Positions 1 to 9,686 are shown, counted from the first letter of the stretch. The stretch is 64,000 nt of DNA from CBDCUW01 sp963734865 (GCA_963734865.1 CAVTIV010000016.1:217815-281814); one strand, 5' to 3'. Notes: generated by a model not told the origin, from the sequence alone. Program-made: numbers and translations.

Positions 1-1
1 G

Positions 2-1588
2 GCCGGCGCTTTGTTCTTGGGCGTGTTGGGTGGCACCAGCCTGCTGTGGTTGCAATTGGTCGCCATCATCATGGGCGTGGTGATGCTGTCGGCGATCAGC
101 TACGTGACGCTGTCGACCGGGCGTCGTCCGTTCGAGGCGATCAATTCGGAAATCAATCCGGCCCTCGGTTGGGGTTGGTTGATCGCGACCTGCATGGCAA
201 ACATGATTTGGTGCATGCCGCAATTCAGCCTGTGCTACGACGCGTTGGATAAAAACCTGGTCGCTTTGGCCGGGGGCGAAGGACTCGGTGACACGACTTC
301 TACCAAGCTGACCGTCTCGATCGCGATTCTGTTGGCAGCCGGTGCGATCGTGCTGCTCAATACGAAACAAGGCCGGGCGGCCAAATTGTTTGACCTATTC
401 CTGAAGTCTTTGGTCGGCATTGTCGTGATCTGCTTCTTTGGTGTGGTTGTGGTGCTGGCGGTCAATGGCGAACTGAATTTTGGCGAAATCATTTCCGGTC
501 TGATCCCCAATCTGAATCAATGGGGCCAACCGGCCGGGAAACTGGGTGAGGCGATTGCCGGATTGTCACCCGACGGGCAGGCGTTTTGGCGTGACAAGAT
601 TGTCAGTAGCCAGCGGAGCGTGATGATCGCGGCCGCGGCGACGGCGGTCGGTATCAACATGACCTTTTTGTTGCCCTATTCGATGTTGAGTCGCGGATGG
701 GACAAGCCGTTTCGGGGGCTGGCTCGCTTTGACCTGTCCACGGGAATGGCGATCCCCTACGTGCTGGTGACCAGTTGCGTCGTAATCGCGGCGGCCTCGT
801 CGTTCCATGCCCGGATCGATGACCAACTGAAATCCAAGGATCTTGCGGTGATGCAGCAGAGCCCGATGTTCGGATCGGTGAAAGCCAGCTTGCTCGCTCG
901 CGTGGATCAAGAACTTGGCGGCGCCGCGGCAACCACCGATGAAGCGTCCAAACTTCAAATGGTCGCCAAGCTCGATGAGGGGGATAAGGTGTTGGCATCG
1001 GCATTGGTCAAACGTGATGCGTTTCAGTTGTCGGAAACTCTTTCGCCGTTGCTGGGCAAGCAACTGGCAAACTTTGTTTTCGGCCTTGGCGTGTTCGGCA
1101 TGGGCTTTTCTTCGATCATCATTTTGATGCTGATCAACGGCTATGCATTTCGCGAGATGGTTGGACAACCCAACGGCACCGCGCCGTTCGTCCTGGGATG
1201 CCTACTGGCAGGGGCGTTTGGTGCCAGCTGGGTGTACGTCTGGGCGGGTGGAGCGAAGTTCTGGCTGGCCATCTTTGCATCGAGTTTTGGAATGATGTTG
1301 CTGCCGATCGCGTACATCACTTTCTTTTTGATGATGAATAGCAGCCGCATTCTGGGCAATGAGAAGCCAACGGGGGTTCGCATGCTGACTTGGAATCTGT
1401 TGATGGGCGTTTCCGTCCTGGGGGCGGTCGCCGCCGCTGCGACGGCAATCTATGACAAGGCAATGGACAAGGAACATCCCAGTGCGTTCTATGCCATCGT
1501 TGGTTTACTCATCGTCTACGGCTTTGCCGTGGTCATCGGATTCACGATGCGAAAGCCACATGCCTTGGAAACACCATCGGTCGAATGA
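2..1588 (+). CDS. Nramp-family divalent metal transporter, 5' truncated by window edge
   Basis: A hydrophobic protein of about 528 visible residues with roughly ten membrane segments. The frame is open to the first base, and the visible N-terminus (AGALFLGVLGGTSLLWLQ) resembles the end of Nramp helix 1 and the following loop, so the true start lies upstream. The family moves Mn2+/Fe2+ (or Mg2+ in related subgroups) across the inner membrane with protons. The helix-6 region reads NMTFLLPYS where canonical Nramps have a Met-Pro-His motif, so metal choice may differ. A polar insert of about 70 residues (roughly 265-345, HARIDDQL to FQLSETLSPLL) sits between helices 7 and 8. Nramp-like family is fairly sure; substrate is not known. 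asnS follows after 69 bases. Confidence 0.75.
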   Translation, partial: AGALFLGVLGGTSLLWLQLVAIIMGVVMLSAISYVTLSTGRRPFEAINSEINPALGWGWLIATCMANMIWCMPQFSLCYDALDKNLVALAGGEGLGDTTSTKLTVSIAILLAAGAIVLLNTKQGRAAKLFDLFLKSLVGIVVICFFGVVVVLAVNGELNFGEIISGLIPNLNQWGQPAGKLGEAIAGLSPDGQAFWRDKIVSSQRSVMIAAAATAVGINMTFLLPYSMLSRGWDKPFRGLARFDLSTGMAIPYVLVTSCVVIAAASSFHARIDDQLKSKDLAVMQQSPMFGSVKASLLARVDQELGGAAATTDEASKLQMVAKLDEGDKVLASALVKRDAFQLSETLSPLLGKQLANFVFGLGVFGMGFSSIIILMLINGYAFREMVGQPNGTAPFVLGCLLAGAFGASWVYVWAGGAKFWLAIFASSFGMMLLPIAYITFFLMMNSSRILGNEKPTGVRMLTWNLLMGVSVLGAVAAAATAIYDKAMDKEHPSAFYAIVGLLIVYGFAVVIGFTMRKPHALETPSVE

Positions 1589-1657
1589 TCGAATCCGAAC
1601 AAGATTTTCGATCGCGGAAAGGTCGATTCGTCCATTGAACGAACGGAGTGACGGAAG

Positions 1658-3052
1658 ATGAGCAACTGGATCAGCGTCGCCCAGGCACGCGAAGAATCTT
1701 CGGCGGGACAGGATTGCGAAATTCGCGGCTGGGTGCGAACGCGTCGTGACAGCAAAGGGGGATTCAGCTTCATTGAAGTCAATGATGGCAGTTGCTTGGG
1801 CAATCTGCAGATCGTCGCGCCCGCCGAATTGCCCAACTATGCCGAGGAAGTTCAAAAACTTGCCGCCGGATGCAGCGTCGTCGCTTGTGGACAATTGCAA
1901 CAGTCACCGGCCAAGGGTCAGGCGACCGAGCTCCACGCCAGCGAGCTGCGAGTGCTCGGTTGGGCAGACGTGGAAACGTACCCGCTGCAAAAGAAACGTC
2001 ACACGTTCGAGAAACTTCGTGAGTGGGCGCACCTCCGCCCGCGGACCAACAGTTTCGGCGCGGTGATGCGTGTCCGTAACCAAATCAGCCAGTCGATTCA
2101 TCGCTTCTTTCACGAGAATCGCTTTCTGTACACCCAGACGCCAATCATCACCGCCAGCGATTGTGAGGGTGCAGGAGAGATGTTTCGAGTCACGAGCCTC
2201 GATTTGGAACAACTTGCCAAGAGTGGCGGGCCGGTCAATTACTCCTATGATTTTTTTGAAAAGCCGACCTACTTGACGGTCAGTGGCCAGTTGGAAGCGG
2301 AGACCTACGCCACCGCGCTCGGTCGCGTGTACACATTCGGGCCGACCTTCCGGGCCGAAAACAGCAACACGAGTCGTCATTTGGCGGAGTTTTGGATGGT
2401 CGAACCAGAGGCGGCGTTCTTCGATCTTGCGGACAACATGAAGCTTGCCGAAGAGTTCCTGAAACGCGTTTTCGGCGACTGCCTGAAATACTGTGACGAA
2501 GACATGCAGTTCTTCGATCAGCGTATCGAGAAGGGAAAGTTGCAGCAGATCCGGTCGGTGGTCGAGCAACCCTTTTCGCACATGACCTATACCGAAGCGA
2601 TCGATGTACTCAGCTCATGCGGGGCCGCGTTCGAATACCCGATCAAATGGGGAACAGATCTGCAGGCCGAACATGAGCGTTATTTGACGGAACAGCACGT
2701 CAAAGGACCGCTGATCCTGACCGACTATCCGTCGACCATCAAGCCGTTTTACATGCGTGTCAGCGATGATGGAAAAACGGTGGCGGCGATGGACGTGCTT
2801 GTCCCGGGCGTTGGCGAGATCATCGGTGGCAGCCAGCGTGAAGAGCGACTCGATGTGCTGCTGGCTCGGATGGCGGAAGCCGAGCTCGATGAAGCCGATT
2901 ATTGGTGGTACATCGACCTGCGCAGGTATGGGACCGTTCCTCATGCCGGCTTCGGACTCGGCCTGGAACGGGCGGTCCAATACGTCACCGGGATGGCCAA
3001 CATTCGCGATGTGATCCCTTTCCCGCGTACCCCTGGCAACGCGGAGTTTTGA
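1658..3052 (+). CDS. asnS: Asparaginyl-tRNA synthetase
   Basis: 464 residues, the usual AsnRS length. It charges tRNA(Asn) with asparagine in the cytoplasm. An N-terminal OB-fold anticodon-binding domain (GWVRTRRDSKGGFSFIEVND, about 24-43) is followed by the class II catalytic core, with motif 2 at about 230 (FRAENSNTSRHLAEFWMVEP) and motif 3 at about 430 (GFGLGLERAV). The ATG is preceded by GGAAG at suitable spacing. The stop codon overlaps the start of the next gene (TGATG), which suggests translational coupling with the glutamyl-Q-tRNA synthetase. This links two enzymes that both act on Asn/Asp-type tRNAs. No defects are seen. Confidence 0.96.
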   Translation: MSNWISVAQAREESSAGQDCEIRGWVRTRRDSKGGFSFIEVNDGSCLGNLQIVAPAELPNYAEEVQKLAAGCSVVACGQLQQSPAKGQATELHASELRVLGWADVETYPLQKKRHTFEKLREWAHLRPRTNSFGAVMRVRNQISQSIHRFFHENRFLYTQTPIITASDCEGAGEMFRVTSLDLEQLAKSGGPVNYSYDFFEKPTYLTVSGQLEAETYATALGRVYTFGPTFRAENSNTSRHLAEFWMVEPEAAFFDLADNMKLAEEFLKRVFGDCLKYCDEDMQFFDQRIEKGKLQQIRSVVEQPFSHMTYTEAIDVLSSCGAAFEYPIKWGTDLQAEHERYLTEQHVKGPLILTDYPSTIKPFYMRVSDDGKTVAAMDVLVPGVGEIIGGSQREERLDVLLARMAEAELDEADYWWYIDLRRYGTVPHAGFGLGLERAVQYVTGMANIRDVIPFPRTPGNAEF

Positions 3053-3996
3053 TGGGCGTCGGACGTCTGGCCCCCTCGCCAACGGGCGCGCAACACCTTG
3101 GCAACGCGCGAACTTACCTGTTGGCTTATTGGTCGGCACGCAGCAGTGGATCGCGGATCGTGCTGCGGATCGAAGATGTCGATTCGCCGCGAGTGAAACC
3201 TTGGGCCACACAGCAGGCGATCGACGACCTGCGTTGGCTGGGGATCGACTGGGACGAGGGCCCGGACATCGGCGGACCGAACGCGCCGTACATTCAAACC
3301 CTGCGGATGGATCGCTACCGTGATGCGCTGGCGAGACTGATCGATGCCAACCAGGTCTTTCCTTGCATCTGCACGCGGAAAGATATCTTGGAGGCTGGCA
3401 GCGCGCCCCATTTCGAGCATGAAGGGCCAATCTATCCGGGGACATGCGCGGACTGGAATATCGGCGATCCGATCCCGCAGCAGGGTACGTACTGCTGGCG
3501 TTTTCGTGCCGCTGATCGAACCATCGAGTTTGACGACCTGCTGCTCGGGCGCCAACAATGCGTTCCGGCGATCGATTTGGGGGCGTTCCCGGTGACGCAA
3601 AAGAATGGTGACCCGTCCTATCAGCTGGCAGTCGCGGTCGACGATGCCGAAATGGGCATCACCGAAGTCGTTCGCGGAGACGACTTGGTGGCCAGTACGT
3701 TTCGACAAATCGAACTGCACGCGGCCTTCGCCAATCCCTTACCGAGCTATGCGCATGTGCCGTTGGTGCGAGGCGCCGATGGCCGACGTCTGGCCAAACG
3801 CCACGGGGACACACGGCTTAGCCATTTTCGCGAAACGGGTGTCCACGGTGAACAAGTCGTCGCCTGGGCCGCGAACAGCGCCGGACTCGTCGCATCCCGT
3901 TCGGCGATCTCGGCAGCCGAGGTGATCGGCGCATTTTCCTGGGCGAAGGTGTCTCGCCAAGGGGTGACGGTGGATCCACTGGAGTTTGAGGTTTGA
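3052..3996 (+). CDS. gluQ: Glutamyl-Q tRNA(Asp) synthetase
   Basis: 314 residues when started at the ATG inside the TGATG overlap with asnS; an open extension further upstream is only the asnS overlap. The protein is a truncated GluRS catalytic core without an anticodon domain, as in GluQ-RS (YadB), which attaches glutamate to queuosine in tRNA(Asp). Visible signatures are the HIGH-type motif APSPTGAQHLGN (7-18), the zinc-site cysteines PCICTRKD (about 103) and YPGTC (about 131), and a KMSKS-like GRRLAKRHGD (about 243). The context beside asnS fits a role in tRNA modification. Confidence 0.92.
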   Translation: MGVGRLAPSPTGAQHLGNARTYLLAYWSARSSGSRIVLRIEDVDSPRVKPWATQQAIDDLRWLGIDWDEGPDIGGPNAPYIQTLRMDRYRDALARLIDANQVFPCICTRKDILEAGSAPHFEHEGPIYPGTCADWNIGDPIPQQGTYCWRFRAADRTIEFDDLLLGRQQCVPAIDLGAFPVTQKNGDPSYQLAVAVDDAEMGITEVVRGDDLVASTFRQIELHAAFANPLPSYAHVPLVRGADGRRLAKRHGDTRLSHFRETGVHGEQVVAWAANSAGLVASRSAISAAEVIGAFSWAKVSRQGVTVDPLEFEV

Positions 3997-4027
3997 TCGG
4001 CGACCGCGAGCAGGGGAGGAGATCGTT

Positions 4028-5278
4028 GTGGATATCAACAGTTTCGTGCAAGCCATCATTGACGATCCGCACGACATCCATGCCAGGATGGTGTTGTCGG
4101 ATTATCTGGACGAGATCGGTGATCCCCGAGCCGAGATGATCCGGCTGCAGTTTCAGTTGGCCGAAATGCCTCGCCATGATCCGGCACGCCGCGGGCTCCG
4201 GGCTCGCGAATTGGAATTGGTGCGCGAGCACGGCTGTTTCGGCGAGATCCCGCCGGTGGCAAAGTTCCTGGGCGCGGCCGGCGGTTTTATCGATGCCATC
4301 GAAATCACGGTCCCGCGATTCCTGAAGCACCAGCAAGAAATCTTCGCCCGTTCGCCGATCCGAAAGGTCGTATTCAAGGGTAAATCCAAACGTGTCGCCA
4401 AACTGGCCGATTCTCCCTACCTGGGTCGGTTGACAGCGATCACCCTCAAGAGCAATGACGACCGCGAGGATAGCTTGTTGCCGATCCTCCGCAGCGATCG
4501 ATTGAACCGTCTCGAAGCATTGGACATTCGGGGCGATTGGGTTACCGCGAAGACCGTGCGGGCGATCGCCGCATCGCAGGCATTGTCCAATCTGACCGAG
4601 CTGAATTTCGACGCCTACCAGCTCGAAACAAACCAACCGATCCAGGCCTTGGCCGAGTCGCCCCATCTGACGAACTTGCAGTCATTGGGAATCCGCGGCG
4701 CGTCGGATGAAACCTGCGGGATCATCGCCAACGCAGCCAGTTTTCAGCATCTCAACAAGATCAACGTCCAAGGTCGAGAAATCACCACACAAGGGATGCG
4801 GTGGTTGCATACCAGTGATGTCTATCCCGGACTGGAATCGCTGACCATCGACAACGGGCATTACAGCTACCTGCAAGACGATGGCCAACCGCGAAGCTCA
4901 CCGTTCGAGATCATGACGACGGTTCGTCATTTGACGACGCTGGATATCGTCGGCGGCTTTGGCAGTCGCATTATCTCCGGCATCTTGCGCAACTTTCCTG
5001 ATCTCGAGGTTCTTCGATTGTCCGAAAACCGCATTGACGACAATGGCGCGATCGAACTGGCCCAGAGCGATCTGTTCCGTAGGTTGCAACGGCTGTACTT
5101 GACCAACAATCAAGTGACCGCCGAAGGTGCTGCAGCGATCGGCGAAGCGAAGAAATACAACAAATCGATCAAGCTGTTCTTGGACGGAAATCCGATCACG
5201 AGGCAAGAGGCGAATGGTCTGCGGGCAAGGTTCGGCAAGTCGTTTCTTTCGCGAGACCACATGTATCTCGGAATTTGA
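4028..5278 (+). CDS. TIGR02996 repeat-companion domain protein with leucine-rich repeats
   Basis: 416 residues. I chose the GTG at 4028 because AGGGGAGGAG (4012-4021) lies just upstream; an earlier TTG at 3986 has no such site. The N-terminus (FVQAIIDDPHDIHARMVLSDYLDEIGDPRAEMIRLQ) is the TIGR02996 repeat-companion domain typical of planctomycetes and myxobacteria. The rest is a degenerate LRR solenoid, for example LTTLDIVGG, LEVLRLSENRIDDNGAIELA and LQRLYLTNNQVTAEGAAAI. No signal peptide is seen, so it is probably cytoplasmic. Its function is unknown; the architecture suggests protein-protein binding. Confidence 0.85.
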   Translation: MDINSFVQAIIDDPHDIHARMVLSDYLDEIGDPRAEMIRLQFQLAEMPRHDPARRGLRARELELVREHGCFGEIPPVAKFLGAAGGFIDAIEITVPRFLKHQQEIFARSPIRKVVFKGKSKRVAKLADSPYLGRLTAITLKSNDDREDSLLPILRSDRLNRLEALDIRGDWVTAKTVRAIAASQALSNLTELNFDAYQLETNQPIQALAESPHLTNLQSLGIRGASDETCGIIANAASFQHLNKINVQGREITTQGMRWLHTSDVYPGLESLTIDNGHYSYLQDDGQPRSSPFEIMTTVRHLTTLDIVGGFGSRIISGILRNFPDLEVLRLSENRIDDNGAIELAQSDLFRRLQRLYLTNNQVTAEGAAAIGEAKKYNKSIKLFLDGNPITRQEANGLRARFGKSFLSRDHMYLGI

Positions 5279-5281
5279 CGC

Positions 5282-5572
5282 TTACAGACGACCATCTTTT
5301 TCGAGCATCTCTTTGTATCCGTCTCGCTCACGGCGAGTCGCTTCCAGGTCGAAGATCAGATATTTCATGTCCAAACGCAGTTGCGACAGTGCTTCCTGGA
5401 CCAAGTTCAGGATGCGGCGGCGTCGGGTGCTGCATTCGACGACTCGCATCAGTGCCGGGGCCACCGCATCGCGGTAGCGGGCGGGAAGTGATTCGATCGC
5501 CTTGGCCATCTCTTGAAGTTCGATCGGGGTCTCGTCGTTCAGCTTGTTGGCAGATCCGATGATGTTCGGCAT
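5282..5572 (-). CDS. Conserved hypothetical small helical protein
   Basis: 96 residues, convergent with the LRR gene (3-base gap). The ATG at 5572 has GGAG eight bases upstream on the minus strand. The protein is highly charged and predicted helical (IELQEMAKAIESLPARYRDAVAPALMRVVE), with an Arg-rich stretch CSTRRRR and a C-terminal coiled-coil-like tail. I do not recognise a named domain. Composition and Shine-Dalgarno support a real gene; function is unknown. Confidence 0.65.
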   Translation of the reverse strand: MPNIIGSANKLNDETPIELQEMAKAIESLPARYRDAVAPALMRVVECSTRRRRILNLVQEALSQLRLDMKYLIFDLEATRRERDGYKEMLEKDGRL

Positions 5573-5933
5573 AGAGGTCGCTCCGAAAGGTCAACGTGGT
5601 ATTTGTTTGTTGATGAGCATCCAATGCACAGCGGGTGCCGCTTCCCTGCTTTGGCCGTCGCCAGAGAATCAAAAGCTCTTTCCAGCCAACGACTTACGTT
5701 GATTCGGATCGCCGAGATGTCAAAACACCACGATGCATTTTTTCAACATCGTTTCGACTTGGCTCGAGAACCTAAATCTTGGTATGGAAAGGTGTTACGT
5801 CTGCGGTGACGGCTGTGACAGGAGGTGGATTATTTTCAACACCACGTCGCGTTCACCGCACACCCATTTGAGATGTCGCGCGGAAGACGATTGTTCCGGG
5901 CAACATGCGAGCGATTGTTCCGGTAACAGGTTG
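5573..5933. other. Divergent intergenic region
   Basis: About 360 bases between two divergently transcribed genes. An open frame crosses it (Cys-rich, from 5733) but it has no plausible ribosome-binding site and its composition is unlike the following secreted protein, so I read it as upstream DNA. Promoters for both neighbours are expected here; no clear -35/-10 pair stands out. Confidence 0.4.
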
Positions 5934-8715
5934 ATGAGTCAACGACCAATGTTTCGTCCCCGAGAATCCGAGCCGAAATTGCCGCTGGATATTCCGGCTT
6001 GGCAAAGGGCGCGTATTTTGATTCCGATAGCGATCGCGGCGTGTTGGATGTCGTTGTCGATTCCCACTCCACTGCAGGCCCAGATTTACGATTCGCTCGA
6101 TGCGTATCCACCCCGCTGGTACCTGGACACCTCGGACTGTGACGCGCGAGTGACTTCCCAGGAACATATGGTCGACGGAGGCGTCGATGGCGGGCCCTGT
6201 GAAACGATCACGTTCACAGCTGGCCATGGAACGGAAGCGATTCTGGTGTATCCGATCGAGCCGGTTCGGCCGCTCGATGAATTGACGGCTAACGTGTCGG
6301 TGATGAGCGCGGTCGGGCGCACGAATCGGCTTTCGGGTTCGTTATCCGTATCTTCGCGACAAGGAAACACGGCGACCGGTTTCGGTCGTGGTGTTCGGCG
6401 CCAGCTATGAACGCGCCGGCGCGTTTGCTTCGATCGGTGTGGGCATGATCGAGCGGGCACTGCGGTTAAAGAATGTTGCCGTGCGACGTGAATATGGCGC
6501 TCAGGCTGACCTCAGTGACCCCTACATCGATGGTATTGTGATCAATGGCTACAGTGGCCCGGGGATCACGGCTTTGCGAATCGATGAGCTTCGCGTCGAT
6601 GGTTTGATCCCGACGGGGGAGGGCGTCGTGAACGGGAATTCATCCCAGGATGCCGATCACAGCGAAGTGCGTCGGATCGCCTCGGAGTTGTCCGACCCGC
6701 GATTGGGCAGTGTCAGAACCCTGGCGTTTCCGCAGGGGCGTGTGACCAGAATTCTTCAGCACAACGGCGAACCGCTGTCATGGGTCCGCTCGTTGGGGTT
6801 TGACGCCGTGTTGATCCCGGGCCCACTCGATGCCGCGATTCTACGTGAGGCAATCAGCGCTCGAGTGATGATCTACTCTCCACCGCCATCGGCACCCGAC
6901 CCCAATCTGCAGTCGCTGCTGGATCCTGTCGCGGGATGGTATCTGGGTGCTGGCGAAGCGCTCGACAGCAGGCATCTTGAAGATACCGCACAAACGTCTC
7001 GTCGATTGCGGTCATGGCCAACACGATGGCAACGTCCACTGATCGCGGCGCCGGCAGAGAAGTGGCGTAGTTACGCGGCGATCGTCGATGCAATCATTGA
7101 CGATTTGCCGATGCGCAACCGGGGGATCCCCGGCGGTGAAGAGGTCGCTCAGATGCGTGACACGCGAAGACAGGTAGGGGACCGTGTCGAGTCGGCTGTT
7201 GGCATCGCAAGCATGCCTACCGAGACGATGATCCGACAAACCGAGTCGATTGCCGATCTGATCGGCGCACCCCGTCCGATCAGTTTTCGCTGGCATTCGA
7301 TGTGGCTGCAGACGATGCGGTCCCTCGAATCGACACCCTCGGCGATCCTGTTTCGTTCCTCGCGTTCGTTGGCATCGGGCAGTGAATTGGCGAGTCAACG
7401 ATCGATGGCGCTCAGCTATATCAATCGCATGGTCGCTACGATTGCTCCCTGGATTGCCAGCGCCACACCGTCGCCACCGCCGCCCCTGGTCGGGGCGCCC
7501 TACCGCTGCACGCGATTATCGACCGAGGGAACCGACCTGCTGATCGTGACCTCGGTCGCCTCACGAGGTTCGGAGGTGCTTGCCGGTGATGGCGAGTCGA
7601 TCGATATCCTGCTCTCACCGGCCGAAGCATCAAAAACCGTCTGGCGATTGACCCATTTCTCGGCCGAGAGGTTGACTCCCGAAATCACTTCAACCGGCGC
7701 CCGCGTGCAAATTGTTTCGCCCGACGCGGCAGAGATCGTTGTCCTCAGCAGCGACGCCAGCGTTGGCGGCAGGTTGAGCCAGTCGGCGACCCGATTCGCC
7801 CGACAAGCCGGATTGGATCGCTGGCAATTGGCAACGGATCTGGTTCGCCGAACTGCGCCAGAACTGGATAGCGGCCACCGCCGTCGGCGCCACCGACCGC
7901 GCCACCCCCAGCAACCTGATCGCGGTCGCCGAACGCACCCTTGCCGAAGCGGAACCGCTGTACCGGGCCGGTGACGTTGACGCAAGCTTGCGGATGGCAC
8001 GGTGCGCGGATGCTCGGCGCTGACGCAGCGAGTGGCAATTGGCAGAAGCATTGATGCCCGATTGGCCACGGCCGACGAGTTGTCCACCGATGGATTGTGG
8101 GTCGGCCGAGATCCAAACCGCCTGGCGCCCGCTGATGAGTGATCAGGGCTGGGGAATCGACCGGCTTCGTGGCGGGTCGTTGGACGATCCAGAATCGCTC
8201 CGCCAATGGAGCTTTGGCAAACGGATGACGAGCCGTGTCGAAAGCGAGGTCACCTTCGCCAACCGCAGCACGTATCAAGGCGCCGGTGCGCTGCGCGCTC
8301 GTGTGACGTCACTGGCCGACGATGCATTGCCAGGCGGGTATGAAGGAACTGCGATTCAGATCCGCAGCCCTTCGGTGCGAGTTCCCGCCGGCACCCCCAT
8401 TCGCATCGATGTCATGGTTCGCACGATCGGCTTCGGCCGGCCCCACCAAGGTGTACTGGTCTATGACACCGTTGGTGGCCAAGAAATGGGCGTGCTGATC
8501 CGAGGCCGTGCCAATTGGACACCCGTTCGACTGTACCGACAGTCGATGGCCGAAGGCGAAATCAACGTGATGTTCGAACTGATCGGTGCTGGCGAAGCCA
8601 CCATCGATGAAGTGCAAATGAGAATTTGGGAGCCTCAGGACACGCAACCGCTGCCGTTGCGCCGATCGCGCAGCGATCCGATGAACCGAGCGACACGGAG
8701 TCGACAAGGCGATGA
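5934..8715 (+). pseudogene. Large secreted protein of unknown function, broken by frameshifts
   Basis: Three overlapping frames carry one protein of roughly 900 residues. It starts at ATG 5934 (MSQRPMFRPRES) with a signal peptide ending near PTPLQAQ. The frame changes near 6300-6312, after which RIGFRVRYPYLRDKETRRP leads into VVFGASYERAG, and again near 7840, where DRWQLATD should continue as WFAELRQNWIAATAVG. An in-frame TGA lies at 8021-8023, between CADAR and SEWQLAEALMPDW. The C-terminal part (to about MRIWEPQDTQPLPL) looks like a carbohydrate-binding-type beta sandwich. The 3' end is uncertain, and 8715 assumes one more shift near 8665. Flanking residues look intact, so sequence error is possible. 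Confidence 0.6.
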
Positions 8716-8817
8716 TGCCGCGGTGATAATGGAGCCTCTGGAAAACAAAAGACTTTCCAGGGACGCGTTGTTCTTGGCCGCAGCTCTTCGCAATCCATCA
8801 ACCCATGCAGCACCGCA

Positions 8818-9033
8818 ATGCAACAAGTCAAGATCTTCAAGAGCGTTGATACCGACATCCCGGAAATGGAACGGCAGATCAACCGCTGGATGCGCAAATC
8901 GGGGGCCCGGGTTCTGTCGATCACTGGAAACATCGCCAGCCAAAACAATTCTGGCGGTGGGCTGAATTCCTTTGCCGCGAGCGACATTCTGATCCTCATC
9001 CACTACGAGATCGACCCGCCCCCTAAATCGTGA
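8818..9033 (+). CDS. Conserved small planctomycete protein (71 aa)
   Basis: 71 residues from ATG 8818 (MQQVKIFKSVDTDIPEMERQ). The protein has an amphipathic N-terminal helix, a central RVLSITGNIA strand, a polar Asn/Gly linker and a C-terminal FAASDILILIHYEID strand, ending in PPPKS. Compact small proteins of this shape recur in Pirellulaceae as far as I recall, with no assigned role. It overlaps the open tail of the broken secreted gene in another frame, which argues that the true end of that gene is upstream. Confidence 0.7.
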   Translation: MQQVKIFKSVDTDIPEMERQINRWMRKSGARVLSITGNIASQNNSGGGLNSFAASDILILIHYEIDPPPKS

Positions 9034-9060
9034 ACACGTTGCTCGCCCGATCGGGCTCCC

Positions 9061-9144
9061 CATGCTTGCCCCGGCAATCCCCATGCTTGCCCCGGTAATC
9101 CCCGTGCTTGCCCCGGCAATCCCCGTGCTTGCCCCGGCAAGGGG
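9061..9144. repeat. Four tandem copies of a 21-bp unit with internal dyads
   Basis: Units start at 9061, 9082, 9103 and 9124; the consensus is cRTGCTTGCCCCGGYAATCCC. Each unit holds TTGCC-CC-GGCAA, a small inverted repeat, so the array can form several hairpins. It starts 28 bases after the stop codon of the 71-aa gene. All six frames read through it as short peptide repeats, which explains collagen-like minus-strand ORFs here. Confidence 0.85.
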
Positions 9145-9526
9145 TGCGTGGTTCGATTCGGAATCCAGCTCGGCGGACGGTGAACCCATTCGGCTGGCGA
9201 GGGTAGCTCACATGAGGGATGTTGCTTCCCGAGCAACCCGGACGAGGGACTGTCGAAGGTCGGCATTTTCCGACGGAAACCGCCCAGAATCTCGGCAGTT
9301 GCGCGAGGCGAATTTTCTGGCGGTGCGATGTGAACCTATTTTCCGTCCGGACCGTCGTAATAACGTTCGCAGATTTCTCTTGTCGTCGCAGTAGCCCGAT
9401 GGGATAATGATGCGGTCGGATCGCGGTAACGCGCCGCGATGGATCCCTTCCGTACGATTCCTTGCCCTTTCTGGTTGGCACCTGGGTTCGGTTTCGTCAA
9501 ACCAATGAAGCAAAGGAGGTGACCAA

Positions 9527-9568
9527 GTGGAATATTGCTGTACTTGCCAACGGGGTGGTAACCCGTAG
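9527..9568 (+). CDS. 13-residue Cys-rich leader peptide candidate
   Basis: GTG 9527 to TAG 9568 encodes (M)EYCCTCQRGGNP. AAAGGAGGTGA, an exceptionally complete Shine-Dalgarno complementary to the 16S rRNA tail, ends five bases before the GTG. The stop codon lies in the ACGGG/CCCGT hairpin. Three cysteines in five residues could make the peptide sensitive to cysteine supply or redox state, by analogy with amino-acid attenuators; this is inference. Confidence 0.4.
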   Translation: MEYCCTCQRGGNP

Positions 9569-9643
9569 TTGAAGTCGGCGGGCCGATGCTTTGGGCACGG
9601 CCACCCCACTCGCGATCATCTTTGCGATAACGCGAGATACACG

Positions 9644-9686
9644 CCCGCTCGTCGAGATTACCTTGGTCTCGGCGAGCGGGTTTTTT
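9644..9686 (+). terminator. Strong intrinsic terminator
   Basis: Arms 9644-9657 and 9667-9680 pair over 14 bases with one G-T pair and a 9-base loop, followed by TTTTTT (9681-9686). Confidence 0.85.

Larger units (their letters stand above)
9418..9686 (+). ncRNA. Structured leader or small RNA with mini-ORF and intrinsic terminator
   Basis: A dense series of predicted hairpins: ATCGCGG/CCGCGAT (9420-9440), GGTTT-CGTC-AAACC just before the Shine-Dalgarno, ACGGG/CCCGT across the end of the mini-ORF, CTCGCG/CGCGAG (9609-9636), and the final terminator (9644-9686). A perfect anti-16S sequence AAAGGAGGTGA sits in the middle. The layout looks like a translated leader/attenuator or a small transcript. 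No known RNA family is recognised. The boundaries are inferred from the outer hairpins. Confidence 0.45.

Noticed and set aside
9003..9266. Minus-strand ORF with repeated GLPGQAR/W, collagen-like
   Set aside because: It is the translation of the 21-bp tandem repeat. The other two frames give equally regular repeats and there is no ribosome-binding site.
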